From Streptosporangium minutum (GTDB taxonomy: Bacteria > Actinomycetota > Actinomycetes > Streptosporangiales > Streptosporangiaceae): a stretch of DNA of 64,000 bases. This document shows, one piece after another, positions 33,234 to 43,648 of this stretch. How positions within the stretch are numbered: position 1 is the first letter of the stretch; each line of letters begins with the position of its first letter. The position numbers and the translations under genes are program-made. The stretch lies in NCBI RefSeq assembly GCF_002149035.1, contig NZ_NGFP01000004.1:1-64000 (forward strand), read 5' to 3'. The notes beneath the pieces are model-generated. The model had not been told where the DNA came from. It made no database searches and was given only the letters and a program-made list of their open reading frames with translations.

Positions 33234-33854
33234 TCACACACTGAGCATTCCCGCAGGTGGAGCCCAGGAGATTCGAACTCCTGACATCTTGCTTGCAAAC
33301 GGGAGCCGGTCACTACCTGGGAGGCTATTCGCCCTGCTCAGGCGTGTGATGCCGGATGGCAGAGAGAGATGATATGTGATTCTGTTGCTGTACTTCGCTG
33401 CTGTACGTGTAGAGGCCAGCCAAAGATCCGAAGCATCTGCGGGCTCAGCGTTCCCCTCACCCGGAAGAGTGGCGGCGATGTGCGATTCCTCTTCCGCCAG
33501 GCGTTTGAAAAGGTCCGGGTAGGCATGCTGAAGCAGATCTCGTACTTGCCGCTCCAACTCCGGAACATTGACTGTGGCGGCGCTGTGCACAATCTTCCAG
33601 TCGATGCTGAAGTATCGGTGGACCACGTTGTTGCGCAGCCCTCTGATCAGCTTCCATGGAATCTCAGGGGTAGAGGCTCGGGTCTCATCCGAGATTCCTC
33701 CGACGGCTTCACCGATGATGGACAGTTGCCATATGACCGCATCACGGCGCATCGAGTCCTTAGCCCATACCTCGGGTGAGACACCTTCGAGGTATGAGGA
33801 GATCTTCCTGGCGGCTTCCACGATGTCCACCAGATACAGGCCCTCACGCTGCAT
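33234..33854 (-). CDS. hepT: HepT-like HEPN ribonuclease toxin with abnormal C-terminus
   Basis: The first 130 residues form a HEPN toxin of the HepT family: VDIVEAARKISSYLEG, WQLSIIGEAVGGI, and the RNase motif R74-N-N-V-V-H79-R-Y81 (RX4HXY). Such proteins are normally 110-140 aa and act on RNA; the partner MNT protein modifies the motif Tyr by AMPylation (known for HepT/MntA). Here the frame continues for about 75 more residues straight through the att copy at 33257-33299, so the C-terminus is probably an insertion artefact. It starts at ATG 33854 and overlaps the mntA-like gene by 11 bp. Confidence 0.82.
   Translation of the reverse strand: MQREGLYLVDIVEAARKISSYLEGVSPEVWAKDSMRRDAVIWQLSIIGEAVGGISDETRASTPEIPWKLIRGLRNNVVHRYFSIDWKIVHSAATVNVPELERQVRDLLQHAYPDLFKRLAEEESHIAATLPGEGNAEPADASDLWLASTRTAAKYSNRITYHLSLPSGITRLSRANSLPGSDRLPFASKMSGVRISWAPPAGMLSV
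33257..33299. repeat. att-like copy of the tRNA-Ala 3' half (outer site)
   Basis: These 43 bp match 34638-34680 with two mismatches. They cover the tRNA-Ala gene from the anticodon loop to its 3' end, the usual attachment core for tyrosine integrases. The rest of the tRNA is absent here. The 1,381-bp span to the true tRNA holds a toxin-antitoxin pair and an integrase tail. Confidence 0.8.
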
Positions 33855-34140
33855 ACAACACCTGGGCATCCTTGAGGACCTGATCGCGGATGACCCAGTG
33901 GAGACCTTCCTTGGAAACCACATCGACCTTACGTCCGAGCAGGTCTTCCAGCTCCTCCTGAAAACCGAAGAACTCAAGTCCGATGTTGTTGCCTGGCTTC
34001 AAGACGTAGAGGAGATCGATGTCACTCTCGGCGTCATCCTCGCCACGAGCAACTGAGCCGAAAACGTCCAACTCAGCAATGCCGTACTTCTCGCACAATC
34101 TGGCCAACTGCGTGTAGACGGTTGTGAAGTCAACGCTCAT
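33844..34140 (-). CDS. mntA: MntA-like nucleotidyltransferase antitoxin
   Basis: A 98-aa minimal nucleotidyltransferase (MNT). The catalytic signature GSVARGEDDAESDID, residues 28-42, has the Gly-Ser and Asp40-x-Asp42 pair (GSX10DXD). It starts at ATG 34140 with GGAGG 4 nt upstream and is followed by the HepT-like gene with an 11-bp overlap. In characterised HepT/MntA systems the MNT protein neutralises the HEPN RNase by adding AMP to its Tyr. Both genes lie inside the att-bounded segment. Confidence 0.88.
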   Translation of the reverse strand: MSVDFTTVYTQLARLCEKYGIAELDVFGSVARGEDDAESDIDLLYVLKPGNNIGLEFFGFQEELEDLLGRKVDVVSKEGLHWVIRDQVLKDAQVLYAA

Positions 34141-34380
34141 GGCACCTCCCGGGTCCCATGTTGTCACCTCGGTCGCGCCGTCGCATGGTTCGGCCCCATC
34201 TTGTGGCCCTGGTCTGCTCGCCTTGTCCCAGGTCGACGGCGAACAGGATGATCAAGCTTCCCCCTCAGCCGCATCGGCCTGGGGATGCTCGCCTCGGTCG
34301 AGTACGAGATGCGCTACCCGAACACCCGCCTGGCATGAGAGTCAACCAAGCCGACGCCACCGAATCCGGGGTACATCACA

Positions 34381-34577
34381 CCTCGAATGCCGGGGCCTCG
34401 ATCCGGGAGCTGATGGAGCGCATGGGCCACTCCAGCACTCGGGCAGCGATGATCTATCAGCACTCGACCGACGAGCGGCAGCGGGAGGTGGCCCGGAAGC
34501 TCGACGACCTCGCCCGTGGGGCCTTGGCGAAGGGATCGGGCACGCAACGGGCACGGGAGCGGAAGAAGGCCGAATGA
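34381..34577 (+). pseudogene. Integrase 3' fragment next to tRNA-Ala
   Basis: The frame GASIRELMERMGHSSTRAA, MIYQHSTDERQREVARKLDD and a basic tail ending ERKKAE is the C-terminal end of a tyrosine recombinase, with catalytic His in RMGHSS and Tyr in IYQHS. The upstream part is lost: HTSNAGAS looks like the remains of HTGNTLAAxAGAS. It ends 61 bp before the tRNA, as an element's integrase does. It resembles fragment C at 29743 in the same region. Confidence 0.75.
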
Positions 34578-34637
34578 AGATCGAAGCCCAGGTTACGGCA
34601 TCATGCCTGGCCTGGGTTTTTGTGTGTCCGAGAGGGA

Positions 34638-34680
34638 GTGGAGCCTAGGAGATTCGAACTCCTGACATCCTGCTTGCAAA
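34638..34680. repeat. att-like copy within tRNA-Ala (inner site)
   Basis: This is the 3' half of tRNA-Ala, from the anticodon loop to the discriminator plus one base, matching 33257-33299 at 41 of 43 positions. It would be the reconstructed chromosomal end of the integrated element. Confidence 0.8.
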
Positions 34681-34711
34681 GCAGGCGCTCTGCCAACTGA
34701 GCTAAGGCCCC
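34639..34711 (-). tRNA. tRNA-Ala (anticodon TGC)
   Basis: The 73-nt gene folds into a standard cloverleaf. The acceptor stem is GGGGCCT paired with AGGCTCC (one G-U), the D-arm GCTCAGTTGGCAGAGC, and the anticodon stem-loop CCTGC-TTTGCAA-GCAGG with TGC at the anticodon. The T-arm is AGGAGTTCGAATCTCCT and the discriminator is A. CCA is not encoded. In actinomycetes a tRNA-Ala of this kind follows tRNA-Ile after gyrA; here it serves as an integration target. Confidence 0.95.
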
Positions 34712-34839
34712 GCGATTCAAGCCGTTGACCTGCGCACATGCTCCGCTTACGACTTGCTTCAGTCGTACACCGTAGCAACAAGACCCGCTTCCGCGCCACT
34801 TGGCCCCCGCGCCCGCCCTCTGGCGACTCAGGCGCCGCA

Positions 34840-34980
34840 CGGGCGAGGCGAGGCCGCCTGTTATCTCCTACCCATTATTGTCATTTAGTGCATTTCTTTC
34901 ATGTCCATTAATTTCACTTTAAAACGGTCCAAACTCTGCTAGCTTGACGGTCCGTCCCTCTCAAGCATCAGGAGTTTCAT
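34840..34980 (+). promoter_or_regulatory. AT-rich promoter region of the nuclease gene
   Basis: This block is far richer in A+T than its surroundings (for example TTATCTCC, CATTATTGTCATTTAG, CACTTTAAAACGG) and runs up to the GTG at 34981, with AGGAG about 7 nt before it. It is likely a promoter region, and its composition marks it as imported or as a site for nucleoid-associated silencing proteins. No precise -10/-35 pair can be fixed. Confidence 0.45.
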
Positions 34981-35737
34981 GTGAGAAGAGGCATTATGAC
35001 AATCACGTTGGCCGCCGTGGTCGCATTCGCCACCGCGGGCTTCGCCCTTCCGGCCGGCGTCGCGCCGAACATACCGGCGGGGGGCGGTCCGGGCGAAGGT
35101 GAAGAAGATCATCGATGGTGACACCTTGGTCCTTCTCATCGGACGGAAGGAATCGAAGGTCCGGGTGCTGGAGGTGAACGCGCCCGGCGGAAAGGAGTGC
35201 TGGGCGAAGGAGGCGACCGCGCGGATGGCCAAGCTGCTGCCGGTGGGCTCCACCGCGTACACGCTGGCCGACAGGAAACCACGGGACAGGAATGGCCTCA
35301 GCCTTCTCTATGTCTGGAATTCCGACGGTGTTTTCGTCAACCAAAACCTCCTTCGGTACGGCTATGCAAAATGGAAGTCCATGACACCGAATGACCGGTT
35401 CACCGAACGCCTGAGGAAGGTGGAGGAGAAGGCCGCCGGGGAACGTCTCCGGGTCTGGTCCGGAAAGTGCGGTGGCACGGCCACTCCGACCCCCGCCCCG
35501 ACCTCGACCGGGACTCCGAACCCGCCGAAGCCGAGTCCCACCTCCAAGCCGAGCCCGACCCCGAAGCCGACTCCCACCCCGAAGCCGAGTGACACGGCAA
35601 GCACCGGGAATGACCCGCGCTTCCGGACCTGCGGGGAGGCGAACGCCGCAGGTTACGGACCTTACCGGCGGGGCGTCGACCCCGAATACTCCTGGTATCA
35701 GGATCGTGACGGAGACGGCCTGGTCTGCGAGCGCTGA
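34981..35737 (+). pseudogene. Secreted thermonuclease-like protein with excalibur domain, frameshifted
   Basis: From GTG 34981 a signal peptide is encoded (VRRGIMTITLAAVVAFATAG, AGVAPNIPAGG). In a second frame from about 35085 come an SNase-like domain (KVKKIIDGDTLVLLIGRKES, VRVLEVNAP, KEATARMAKLLP, RNGLSLLYVW), a Pro/Thr/Lys linker, and a C-terminal excalibur calcium-binding domain (TCGEANAAGYGPYRRG, DRDGDGLVCE). The two frames are separated by one extra G in a run of six (35079-35084); removing one G joins them. It may be a real mutation, slipped-strand switching or a sequencing error. The internal GTG at 35099 would give a product without export signal. Confidence 0.75.
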
Positions 35738-35824
35738 TCACACCGACCGGGTATCGGGGCGTCCTTGCCCAGGCGGGTGTTGGTGACACCACGCACGGCC
35801 GCCGTCCGGATGGATGTTCCGGAC

Positions 35825-35847
35825 CCCACCGGCCTGAAGCCGGTGGG
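35825..35847 (+). terminator. Terminator after the nuclease gene
   Basis: CCCACCGGC-N5-GCCGGTGGG, a perfect 9-bp stem, lies about 90 bp past the nuclease stop. Confidence 0.6.
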
Positions 35848-35858
35848 TGCCCGTATCT

Positions 35859-35922
35859 GTTTCCCCGGCGGAGCCGGGAGGGGCCGCGGCGTTTCCCCAG
35901 CGGAGCCGGGAGGGGCCGCGGC
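35859..35922. repeat. 32-bp direct tandem duplication
   Basis: Two adjacent 32-bp units beginning GTTTCCCCGGCGGAGCC (35859-35890 and 35891-35922) differ at one position. They lie in the convergent gap between the nuclease gene and geosmin synthase. Confidence 0.85.
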
Positions 35923-35980
35923 CGGAATCCGACCTGCCCGGCTCCGCATCGTCCGTGTCACGACCTGCCCGGCCGTCCGT

Positions 35981-38694
<2,714 letters not shown>

Positions 38695-39435
38695 CTAAAG
38701 AGCCGAGGCGCACACCGGCGTCTCCACCCGCGCGCTGCCGAGCACCAGGGTGGGGAAGTCGGCGATGGAGTCCAGGATGTGCGTGGCGCCGCCCTTGAGG
38801 AGGCGCTCCTTGCTGTGCACTCCGGTCAGGACACCGGCGACCACCGACGCGCCGGAGCGACGGCCGCAGAGCATGTCGCTCTCGGAGTCACCGGCCACCG
38901 CGACCTGACGGACATCCTCGATGCCGAGACGCAGAACCGCGGCGAGGACCATGTCGGGCATGGGGCGGCCGCGTCCGGCGTCTTCCGGGCAGAGCGCGAG
39001 ATCGACCTTGTCCGACCAGCTCAGGGCAGCCAGCACCCGGTTGAGCGTGATCCGGCTGAAGCCGGTGATGAGGCAGATCTTGACGTCGGCGGCACGGAGC
39101 TTCTCCAGCGCCTCGACCGTGCCGGGCAGCGGGGCCAGGCCCGCGCGCCCGATGGCGCCCTCGTAGGAGCGCTCGAAGGTCAGGTTGGCCGCCTGGGCCT
39201 GGGCCTCGTTGTCGGGGAAGATCCCCCGGAAGACCTCGATCGTCGGGCAGCCCCGGGACCGGTGCACGTGCACCATGGCGCGTGCGTACGCACCGGTCCC
39301 GGGCACGATGCCCTGCGTGGCGATCGCCTCGGCGAACGCCCGTTCGACCATGGCGATATCACCGATCGTGGTGCCTGCCAGATCCAGACAGGCAAGCCTG
39401 ATGGGTATTACTCCCCCACCTTGGGCAAGGACCAT
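38695..39435 (-). CDS. HAD-family hydrolase, phosphonatase-like
   Basis: A 246-aa haloacid dehalogenase-type phosphohydrolase. Motif I is CLDLAGTT with nucleophile Asp18 in the DxAGT form typical of phosphonatase-like enzymes; motif II is ITGFSR; the Lys/Arg motif region precedes AVAGDSESDMLCGRRSGA, motif IV. Phosphonatases cleave phosphonoacetaldehyde, but the group includes other phosphate-ester hydrolases and no phn genes are nearby, so the substrate is open. The start is ATG at 39435 with a weak ribosome binding site. Confidence 0.85.
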   Translation of the reverse strand: MVLAQGGGVIPIRLACLDLAGTTIGDIAMVERAFAEAIATQGIVPGTGAYARAMVHVHRSRGCPTIEVFRGIFPDNEAQAQAANLTFERSYEGAIGRAGLAPLPGTVEALEKLRAADVKICLITGFSRITLNRVLAALSWSDKVDLALCPEDAGRGRPMPDMVLAAVLRLGIEDVRQVAVAGDSESDMLCGRRSGASVVAGVLTGVHSKERLLKGGATHILDSIADFPTLVLGSARVETPVCASAL

Positions 39436-39464
39436 GAAAGCACCCAAATCGGTAGCCGCGTTGT

Positions 39465-39584
39465 TCAGTTCTCGCTGCCGGTGGCCTCAGTCCACAGATC
39501 CAGCTCGGCGCGGTCAGCCTGCACCTTGCGCCAGACCAGCAGTCCCCCAAGCGCGACCAGCGCCAGAACGAGCAGCTTCTTCAC
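39465..39584 (-). CDS. DLW-39 family small membrane protein
   Basis: A 39-aa protein, starting GTG at 39584 (MKKLLVLALVALGGLLVWRK) and ending in the soluble tail ADRAELDLWTEATGSEN with the name-giving DLW motif. The family is known to be encoded near gyrA and the tRNA-Ile/tRNA-Ala genes of actinobacteria; here tRNA-Ala is 5 kb away with the nuclease, geosmin synthase and HAD genes in between. The function is unknown. Confidence 0.9.
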   Translation of the reverse strand: MKKLLVLALVALGGLLVWRKVQADRAELDLWTEATGSEN

Positions 39585-39737
39585 GGTGTGACCCCACTTC
39601 TTGACGGTCTCACCTGCCGGGGTGAGACAACGCCCGGTTCCAACGGTTCCCTGCAGCCTAGCAAGGGATCGGGCCATGATCCGGCTTGCACCGTAAGCCA
39701 ACGTGGCAAATCTGCGCCAACCGGGTGATTTTCATCA

Positions 39738-40148
39738 TCATGTCGTACGGCTCGCGCCCGACCGATCGCGATCCGCGACCAGTTCGACCTCGAAGCCGTC
39801 CTCGTTCTCAAGATAACCCGCGTATTGGTCGGTTCCGCCCGCATGAGGGTGCCGATCGGCGAACATCAAGGTCCATCCGTGCTCCGGCGCCGCCGCGACC
39901 AGCGCATCCACCTTCTCCGAGCCGATTACGCGGAACGCCAAATGATTCAGACCCGGCCGGCATCGATCATGAGAGGGAGCGGTCATGGCCGGCGACTGCT
40001 CGACGACGATGTACACGCCGTCCAGTGCCCAGCTCCGGCCGTCGCTCCATTCCTGGAAGATCTGGTATCCCATCTCCTCCAGCAACCATCCCCATGACCT
40101 CGTCGCGCGGCCGAGGTCGGGCACCCACAGCTCGATGTGATGCAGCAT
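39738..40148 (-). CDS. VOC-family protein
   Basis: A 136-aa glyoxalase/dioxygenase-fold protein. It begins MLHHIELWVPDLGRATRSWG with the first metal-site His region, continues LNHLAFRVIGSEKVDALVAA, and ends in YLENEDGFEVELVAD, where the Glu would be the last metal ligand. Length fits a single-subunit VOC enzyme of the lactoylglutathione-lyase-like group. The ATG at 40148 is chosen because upstream codons are GC-rich low-complexity sequence. Substrate unknown. Confidence 0.85.
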   Translation of the reverse strand: MLHHIELWVPDLGRATRSWGWLLEEMGYQIFQEWSDGRSWALDGVYIVVEQSPAMTAPSHDRCRPGLNHLAFRVIGSEKVDALVAAAPEHGWTLMFADRHPHAGGTDQYAGYLENEDGFEVELVADRDRSGASRTT

Positions 40149-40334
40149 GGCCAGATCCTGCCACCCGCCACGGCCGCCGCGTACGGCCCGGCCGGCGCCA
40201 CCCCGACAGCACCGCCTCGGCCCGACAGCGCCGCCTCGCCCGAGCGGCACCGCTCCGGCCGGACGGCTCCACCCGGCCGGACGGTCCCGGCCGGCCGAGA
40301 GGGGGCCGGGGTGGCCGAGAGGAACCCCGGGCGG

Positions 40335-40619
40335 TCAGCCGCCTTCGACGAGGTCGGCGTAGTCGGGGTGACGTTCGATCCAGGTCTTCACGAACGGGCA
40401 ACGCGGCACGATCTTCACCCCTTCGGCGCGGGCTCCGTCCAGCGCCGCGCGGACGAGCGCGCCCCCCACCCCTTTGCCCTCGAACTCCGCGTCGACCTCG
40501 GTGTGGGTGTAGACGATGACACCGTCGCGCCGGACGAACTCCAGCTGTCCGGCGTGCTTGCCGTCCACCTCCGCCTCGAAGAACTCACCACCGGGTGAGA
40601 GCTTGACATCGACCTGCAT
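40335..40619 (-). CDS. Small GNAT-type acetyltransferase (YjdJ/GTTG-like)
   Basis: A 94-aa protein of the short GNAT subfamily. The strand pattern FFEAEVDGKHAGQLEFVRRDG, VIVYTHTEVDAEFEGKGVGGAL gives the CoA-binding loop E-G-K-G-V-G-G, and VPRCPFVKTWIERHPDYADLV is the family's conserved C-terminal CPFV..WI..HPDY motif. It starts at ATG 40619. Function in the cell is unknown. Confidence 0.88.
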   Translation of the reverse strand: MQVDVKLSPGGEFFEAEVDGKHAGQLEFVRRDGVIVYTHTEVDAEFEGKGVGGALVRAALDGARAEGVKIVPRCPFVKTWIERHPDYADLVEGG

Positions 40620-40911
40620 GCGGCCTCCTCCGTCTGGCCGCCGGACGGCGGCGCCTCGATAAGCGGAACTCCTGCCCCGTTCATTCCCGGGAAACGTCCG
40701 TGCCCGTAGACGGGAGGCCCGTGACGTACACCGCCGGGCCGGTCGACGCCCCGGCGGCCGTGGCACGGCTTCTCCTACGCGGATCGGGCGACGACGGCCC
40801 CGCACCGGGCCCGAGCTGGGCGGGGCCGGGCAGGACGACGGCCGGTTGCCCGGCGGGCACTTCACAAAAAGGATCCGACGAGATTTTGAAGGATAAGTAA
40901 ACTGGGAGCGA

Positions 40912-41058
40912 TTACAGCGGCACTGATCCACCGGCCTTTCCCGAGGTGGTCAGTGCTTTCACCGAAGACTCGAGATCGCGGGTGAACAACGTCGGCGTCC
41001 AGCAGGTCACTTCAGCCTCCGGAGCACCGTGCCCGATCGCCGTACGGCTCCACGGCAT
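40912..41058 (-). CDS. Possible 48-aa hypothetical protein
   Basis: A short frame MPWSRTAIGHGAPEAEVTCW, LESSVKALTTSGKAGGSVPL starts at ATG 41058, with a GGGGGG tract about 6 nt before it. It may be a real small gene of the type common downstream of XRE regulators in actinomycetes, but no such regulator is present and I do not recognise it. Confidence 0.3.
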   Translation of the reverse strand: MPWSRTAIGHGAPEAEVTCWTPTLFTRDLESSVKALTTSGKAGGSVPL

Positions 41059-41346
41059 CGTGAGCCCCCCTGCCCTCAGGGAGCCGGCCCAGATGTCGGC
41101 GCGGCCGAGCCGGCCGGTCCGGGCGCCGATCACCGTGGCACGGCACGAGCCGCGCGAGCGGACCCGGCACGTGCGGCGACGCCTCCGGAAGCCGGTCGCC
41201 TCCTGGCGGAGCATGCCACCGCCTCAGGTGCCCTGCCGTACGACGGTCGCGATCGGGCAGGTGCTCACCGGGCCCGGTTCAGGTCTTTCCGATGCCACCG
41301 CCATGTCGACCCCTTCCACCCCTCGATCGTCTGCAGAGGTTTCCCC

Positions 41347-41718
41347 GTGAGCACTGCCGTCCGTGTCACAGTCACATCCGACGACACCCTGGAGAACGTG
41401 TCCCTGCTCGCCCTGGCCGGCGAGCTCGACTACACCAACGCCGAGCGGCTCCAGCACGACTTCCAGGAATCCATCGGCACGGAGTCGCGCGATCTCATCG
41501 TCGATCTGAAGGATCTGACTTTCTGCGACTCCACCGGGATCCAGGTGTTCCTGGCCGTTCGGAAGCTCGTCCACGGCCGTGGCCACAGCGTCGTCCTGGC
41601 CCAGTTGCATCCCCGCCTGGAAAGGCTCTTCCACCTGACCGGGCTCACCCAGGCCTTCGGCATCCAGCCCACCGTCGGCGACGCCGTCGAGGCTCTGCAG
41701 GCACAACAGTCGTCATAG
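41347..41718 (+). CDS. STAS-domain anti-sigma factor antagonist
   Basis: A 123-aa SpoIIAA/RsbV-type protein. It starts at GTG 41347 and has the STAS core: LLALAGELDYTNAERLQHDF, DLIVDLKDLTFCDSTGIQVF with the phospho-site Ser in CDSTG, and VVLAQLHPRLERLFHLTGL. The unphosphorylated form binds and removes an anti-sigma kinase. The RsbW-like gene at 42027 is its likely partner. No sigma factor gene is next to it. Confidence 0.9.
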   Translation: MSTAVRVTVTSDDTLENVSLLALAGELDYTNAERLQHDFQESIGTESRDLIVDLKDLTFCDSTGIQVFLAVRKLVHGRGHSVVLAQLHPRLERLFHLTGLTQAFGIQPTVGDAVEALQAQQSS

Positions 41719-41777
41719 GGGTCCGTACGGGCGGGGTCCGCGTGCCGTCGCACGCGCGTCCCGGCCCGTAAGCCCTG

Positions 41778-41840
41778 CTCGTCCGGCTCGCACACCGCTC
41801 CCGTCCGGCTCGCACACCGGCCTCGTCCGGCTCACGCGCC
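41778..41840. repeat. Three-copy ~21-bp tandem repeat
   Basis: CTCGTCCGGCTCGCACACCG and two variants (one CTCCC..., one ending CTCACGCGCC) stand in tandem between the STAS gene and the RsbW-like gene. The remainder of the gap, 41841-42026, shows no gene. Confidence 0.7.
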
Positions 41841-42026
41841 GCTCTGCGGCGGACGGGTCCGCGGCGGGCGGTCCTCGGCGGATATCTCGTCTGCCCACAT
41901 GGTCGTAAGTTGGCAATGACCGGGCAGGTGTTTAGCATCATGTAACTCGTCAGCAACGCCGTGATTCTGGAGCGAGTCGGCTCACCCTCCGGTGACTGCC
42001 AGACAAGGCGACGTCAAGGGGGTGTC

Positions 42027-42425
42027 GTGACCGGCGACCACGGCCAGCACTGGCCGATCGACGACGATCTCACCGCTCTGCGGCAACGTCTCCTCCGCCA
42101 TGCGGCTCACGCCGGCATGCGCGGTGAACGGCTGGACGACCTGCTTCTCGCGGTCAACGAGGCCGTCATCAACGTTCTGGAGCACGGCGGCGGCAAGGGC
42201 ACGTTGAGCATCTGGCACAACGACACCTGCATCACCGTGGAAGTCGTCGACACCATGGGCGATCTCGCCCCCCAGAACATCCCTCCGGAACGTCCCACCG
42301 GCACGGTGCGGGGATTCGGCCTGTGGCTGATGAGCCAGCTGTGCGACGAGTTCAGCATCCACCAGGTCTCCGGGGAGTCACGCGTCCGCCTGCGGATGTT
42401 CCTGCACCCCACTCCCGCCCTGTAG
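42027..42425 (+). CDS. RsbW-like ATP-binding anti-sigma factor / serine kinase
   Basis: A 132-aa GHKL-fold protein. The N-box is DLLLAVNEAVINVLEHGGG and the G1/G2 parts are VEVVDTMGDLAP and GTVRGFGLWLMSQLCDEFSI. Such proteins bind a sigma factor or phosphorylate a STAS antagonist. The GTG at 42027 is preceded by GGGGGTG; the 22 codons upstream are unlikely. Together with the STAS gene it forms a partner-switching pair, but the two are 308 bp apart with a repeat between them. Confidence 0.85.
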   Translation: MTGDHGQHWPIDDDLTALRQRLLRHAAHAGMRGERLDDLLLAVNEAVINVLEHGGGKGTLSIWHNDTCITVEVVDTMGDLAPQNIPPERPTGTVRGFGLWLMSQLCDEFSIHQVSGESRVRLRMFLHPTPAL

Positions 42426-42537
42426 CCCCCGCTCCACGGCACGGTCCGATCCGACGGGGCCGATAAACGGATCGCCCGTACCGGTCGTCCCTGGATATCC
42501 TGCCCGCCCGCACGATCTCCACAGGGAGCGCAGGTTC

Positions 42538-42942
42538 ATGGTCCGCTACACCGACGCCGTCGACACGATCGAAGCCGACCGGCTTAAGGGCTTCTTCGTG
42601 GGATGGCCGACTCCCGCGTCTCCCGAGCAGCACCTGGCGGTTCTGCGGGGGAGCTACCGCGCGGTCGTCGCGATCGACGAGGAGACGGACCGCGTCGTCG
42701 GCTTCGTCAACATGATCAGTGACGGCGTCCTGACCGCGCTCGTCCCCTGGCTGGAGGTCCTCCCCGAATACCAGGGGCAGGGGATCGGCAGCGAGCTGGT
42801 GCGGCGGATCCTCGCGGACACCGAGCACCTCTACTCCGTCGACCTCCTCTGCGACGCGTCACTCCAGCCCTATTACGAGCGCTTCGGCATGCTCCGGCTC
42901 CCCGGCATGACCCTCCGGCACCGCTCCGCCCTCCAGGGCTGA
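42538..42942 (+). CDS. GNAT-family N-acetyltransferase
   Basis: A 134-aa acetyltransferase with the CoA loop in VLPEYQGQGIGSELVRRIL and the closing helix/strand VDLLCDASLQPYYERFGM. It starts at ATG 42538. The fold is complete for a single-domain GNAT. Substrate is unknown; the neighbours give no clue. Confidence 0.88.
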   Translation: MVRYTDAVDTIEADRLKGFFVGWPTPASPEQHLAVLRGSYRAVVAIDEETDRVVGFVNMISDGVLTALVPWLEVLPEYQGQGIGSELVRRILADTEHLYSVDLLCDASLQPYYERFGMLRLPGMTLRHRSALQG

Positions 42943-42982
42943 GGCGACGGCCCCGGAGGACCGCCCTGCTCCGGGGCACGAT

Positions 42983-43456
42983 TCACCCGGGTACGGCCCT
43001 GCCGTACTCCAGATATGCCGGTCCACCGAGCTCGCGAGCGGCGGCCGCCGCCTTGACCCGCCGGGCCAGGCGCTCGTTCAGCAGGTCGTCCACGTCCTCG
43101 ACGGGGTGGAAGCCGAAGCCCGTCAGCTCGCCGTCGGCGAACGTGATCCGCCTGAGCGTGTCCGCGCCGAGCACGCCACCGTCGAAGACGAAAAGGATCA
43201 GGTCGCCCACCCCCTGGTGAGGCGCCCAGTCCACCGCGAGCAGGCGGCCGATCGGCGGCTGGATGCCGAGCTCCTCACCGACCTCGCGGACACAGGCCTC
43301 GTAGGGGGTCTCTCCCGGCTCCACGCCCCCGCCGGGGATCTCCCGATCCGTCTTGTAGGACGGATGGACGATCATGACGCGGCCGTCCTCGTCGAAGAAG
43401 AGCGCACCCGCCGCCGCCCGGGCACGGGTGCGGGGCAGGCCGTCCTGCTCACTCAT
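42983..43456 (-). CDS. NUDIX hydrolase
   Basis: A 157-aa protein with a full Nudix box, residues 43-65 (GGVEPGETPYEACVREVGEE, then LGI), matching GX5EX7REUXEEXGU. NUDIX enzymes cleave nucleoside diphosphates linked to another group; this one may be a housekeeping MutT-like or sugar-nucleotide enzyme, and the specificity is not visible. It is convergent with the GNAT gene. Confidence 0.9.
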   Translation of the reverse strand: MSEQDGLPRTRARAAAGALFFDEDGRVMIVHPSYKTDREIPGGGVEPGETPYEACVREVGEELGIQPPIGRLLAVDWAPHQGVGDLILFVFDGGVLGADTLRRITFADGELTGFGFHPVEDVDDLLNERLARRVKAAAAARELGGPAYLEYGRAVPG

Positions 43457-43648
43457 GGTTTCGACTCTAGGCGAGCCCCGTCCGCGGGACCACGGGCAGA
43501 TCGCCTACCGGGCCGGCGCCGCGATCCCGCACCGGCGGCGGGTCCGCGGCTCCTCTCGCCCAGGTACGAAGCCTTTGCCTGAGACGGAGATCAATCCGCA
43601 GGTCAGCGGGGGATGACGAGCATATCGTCTGTGCGCTGGGGGGATTCG

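Noticed and set aside
33257-33299. Second tRNA gene
   Set aside because: Only the 3' half is present; the 5' acceptor arm and D-arm are missing, so it is an att remnant.
43457-43648. Possible c-di-AMP (ydaO) riboswitch before the polysaccharide deacetylase
   Set aside because: Such switches precede cell-wall enzyme genes in actinomycetes, but the conserved blocks I know (the GGGTGAAT and CAGCTAACCTCGTAGGC parts) are not present.
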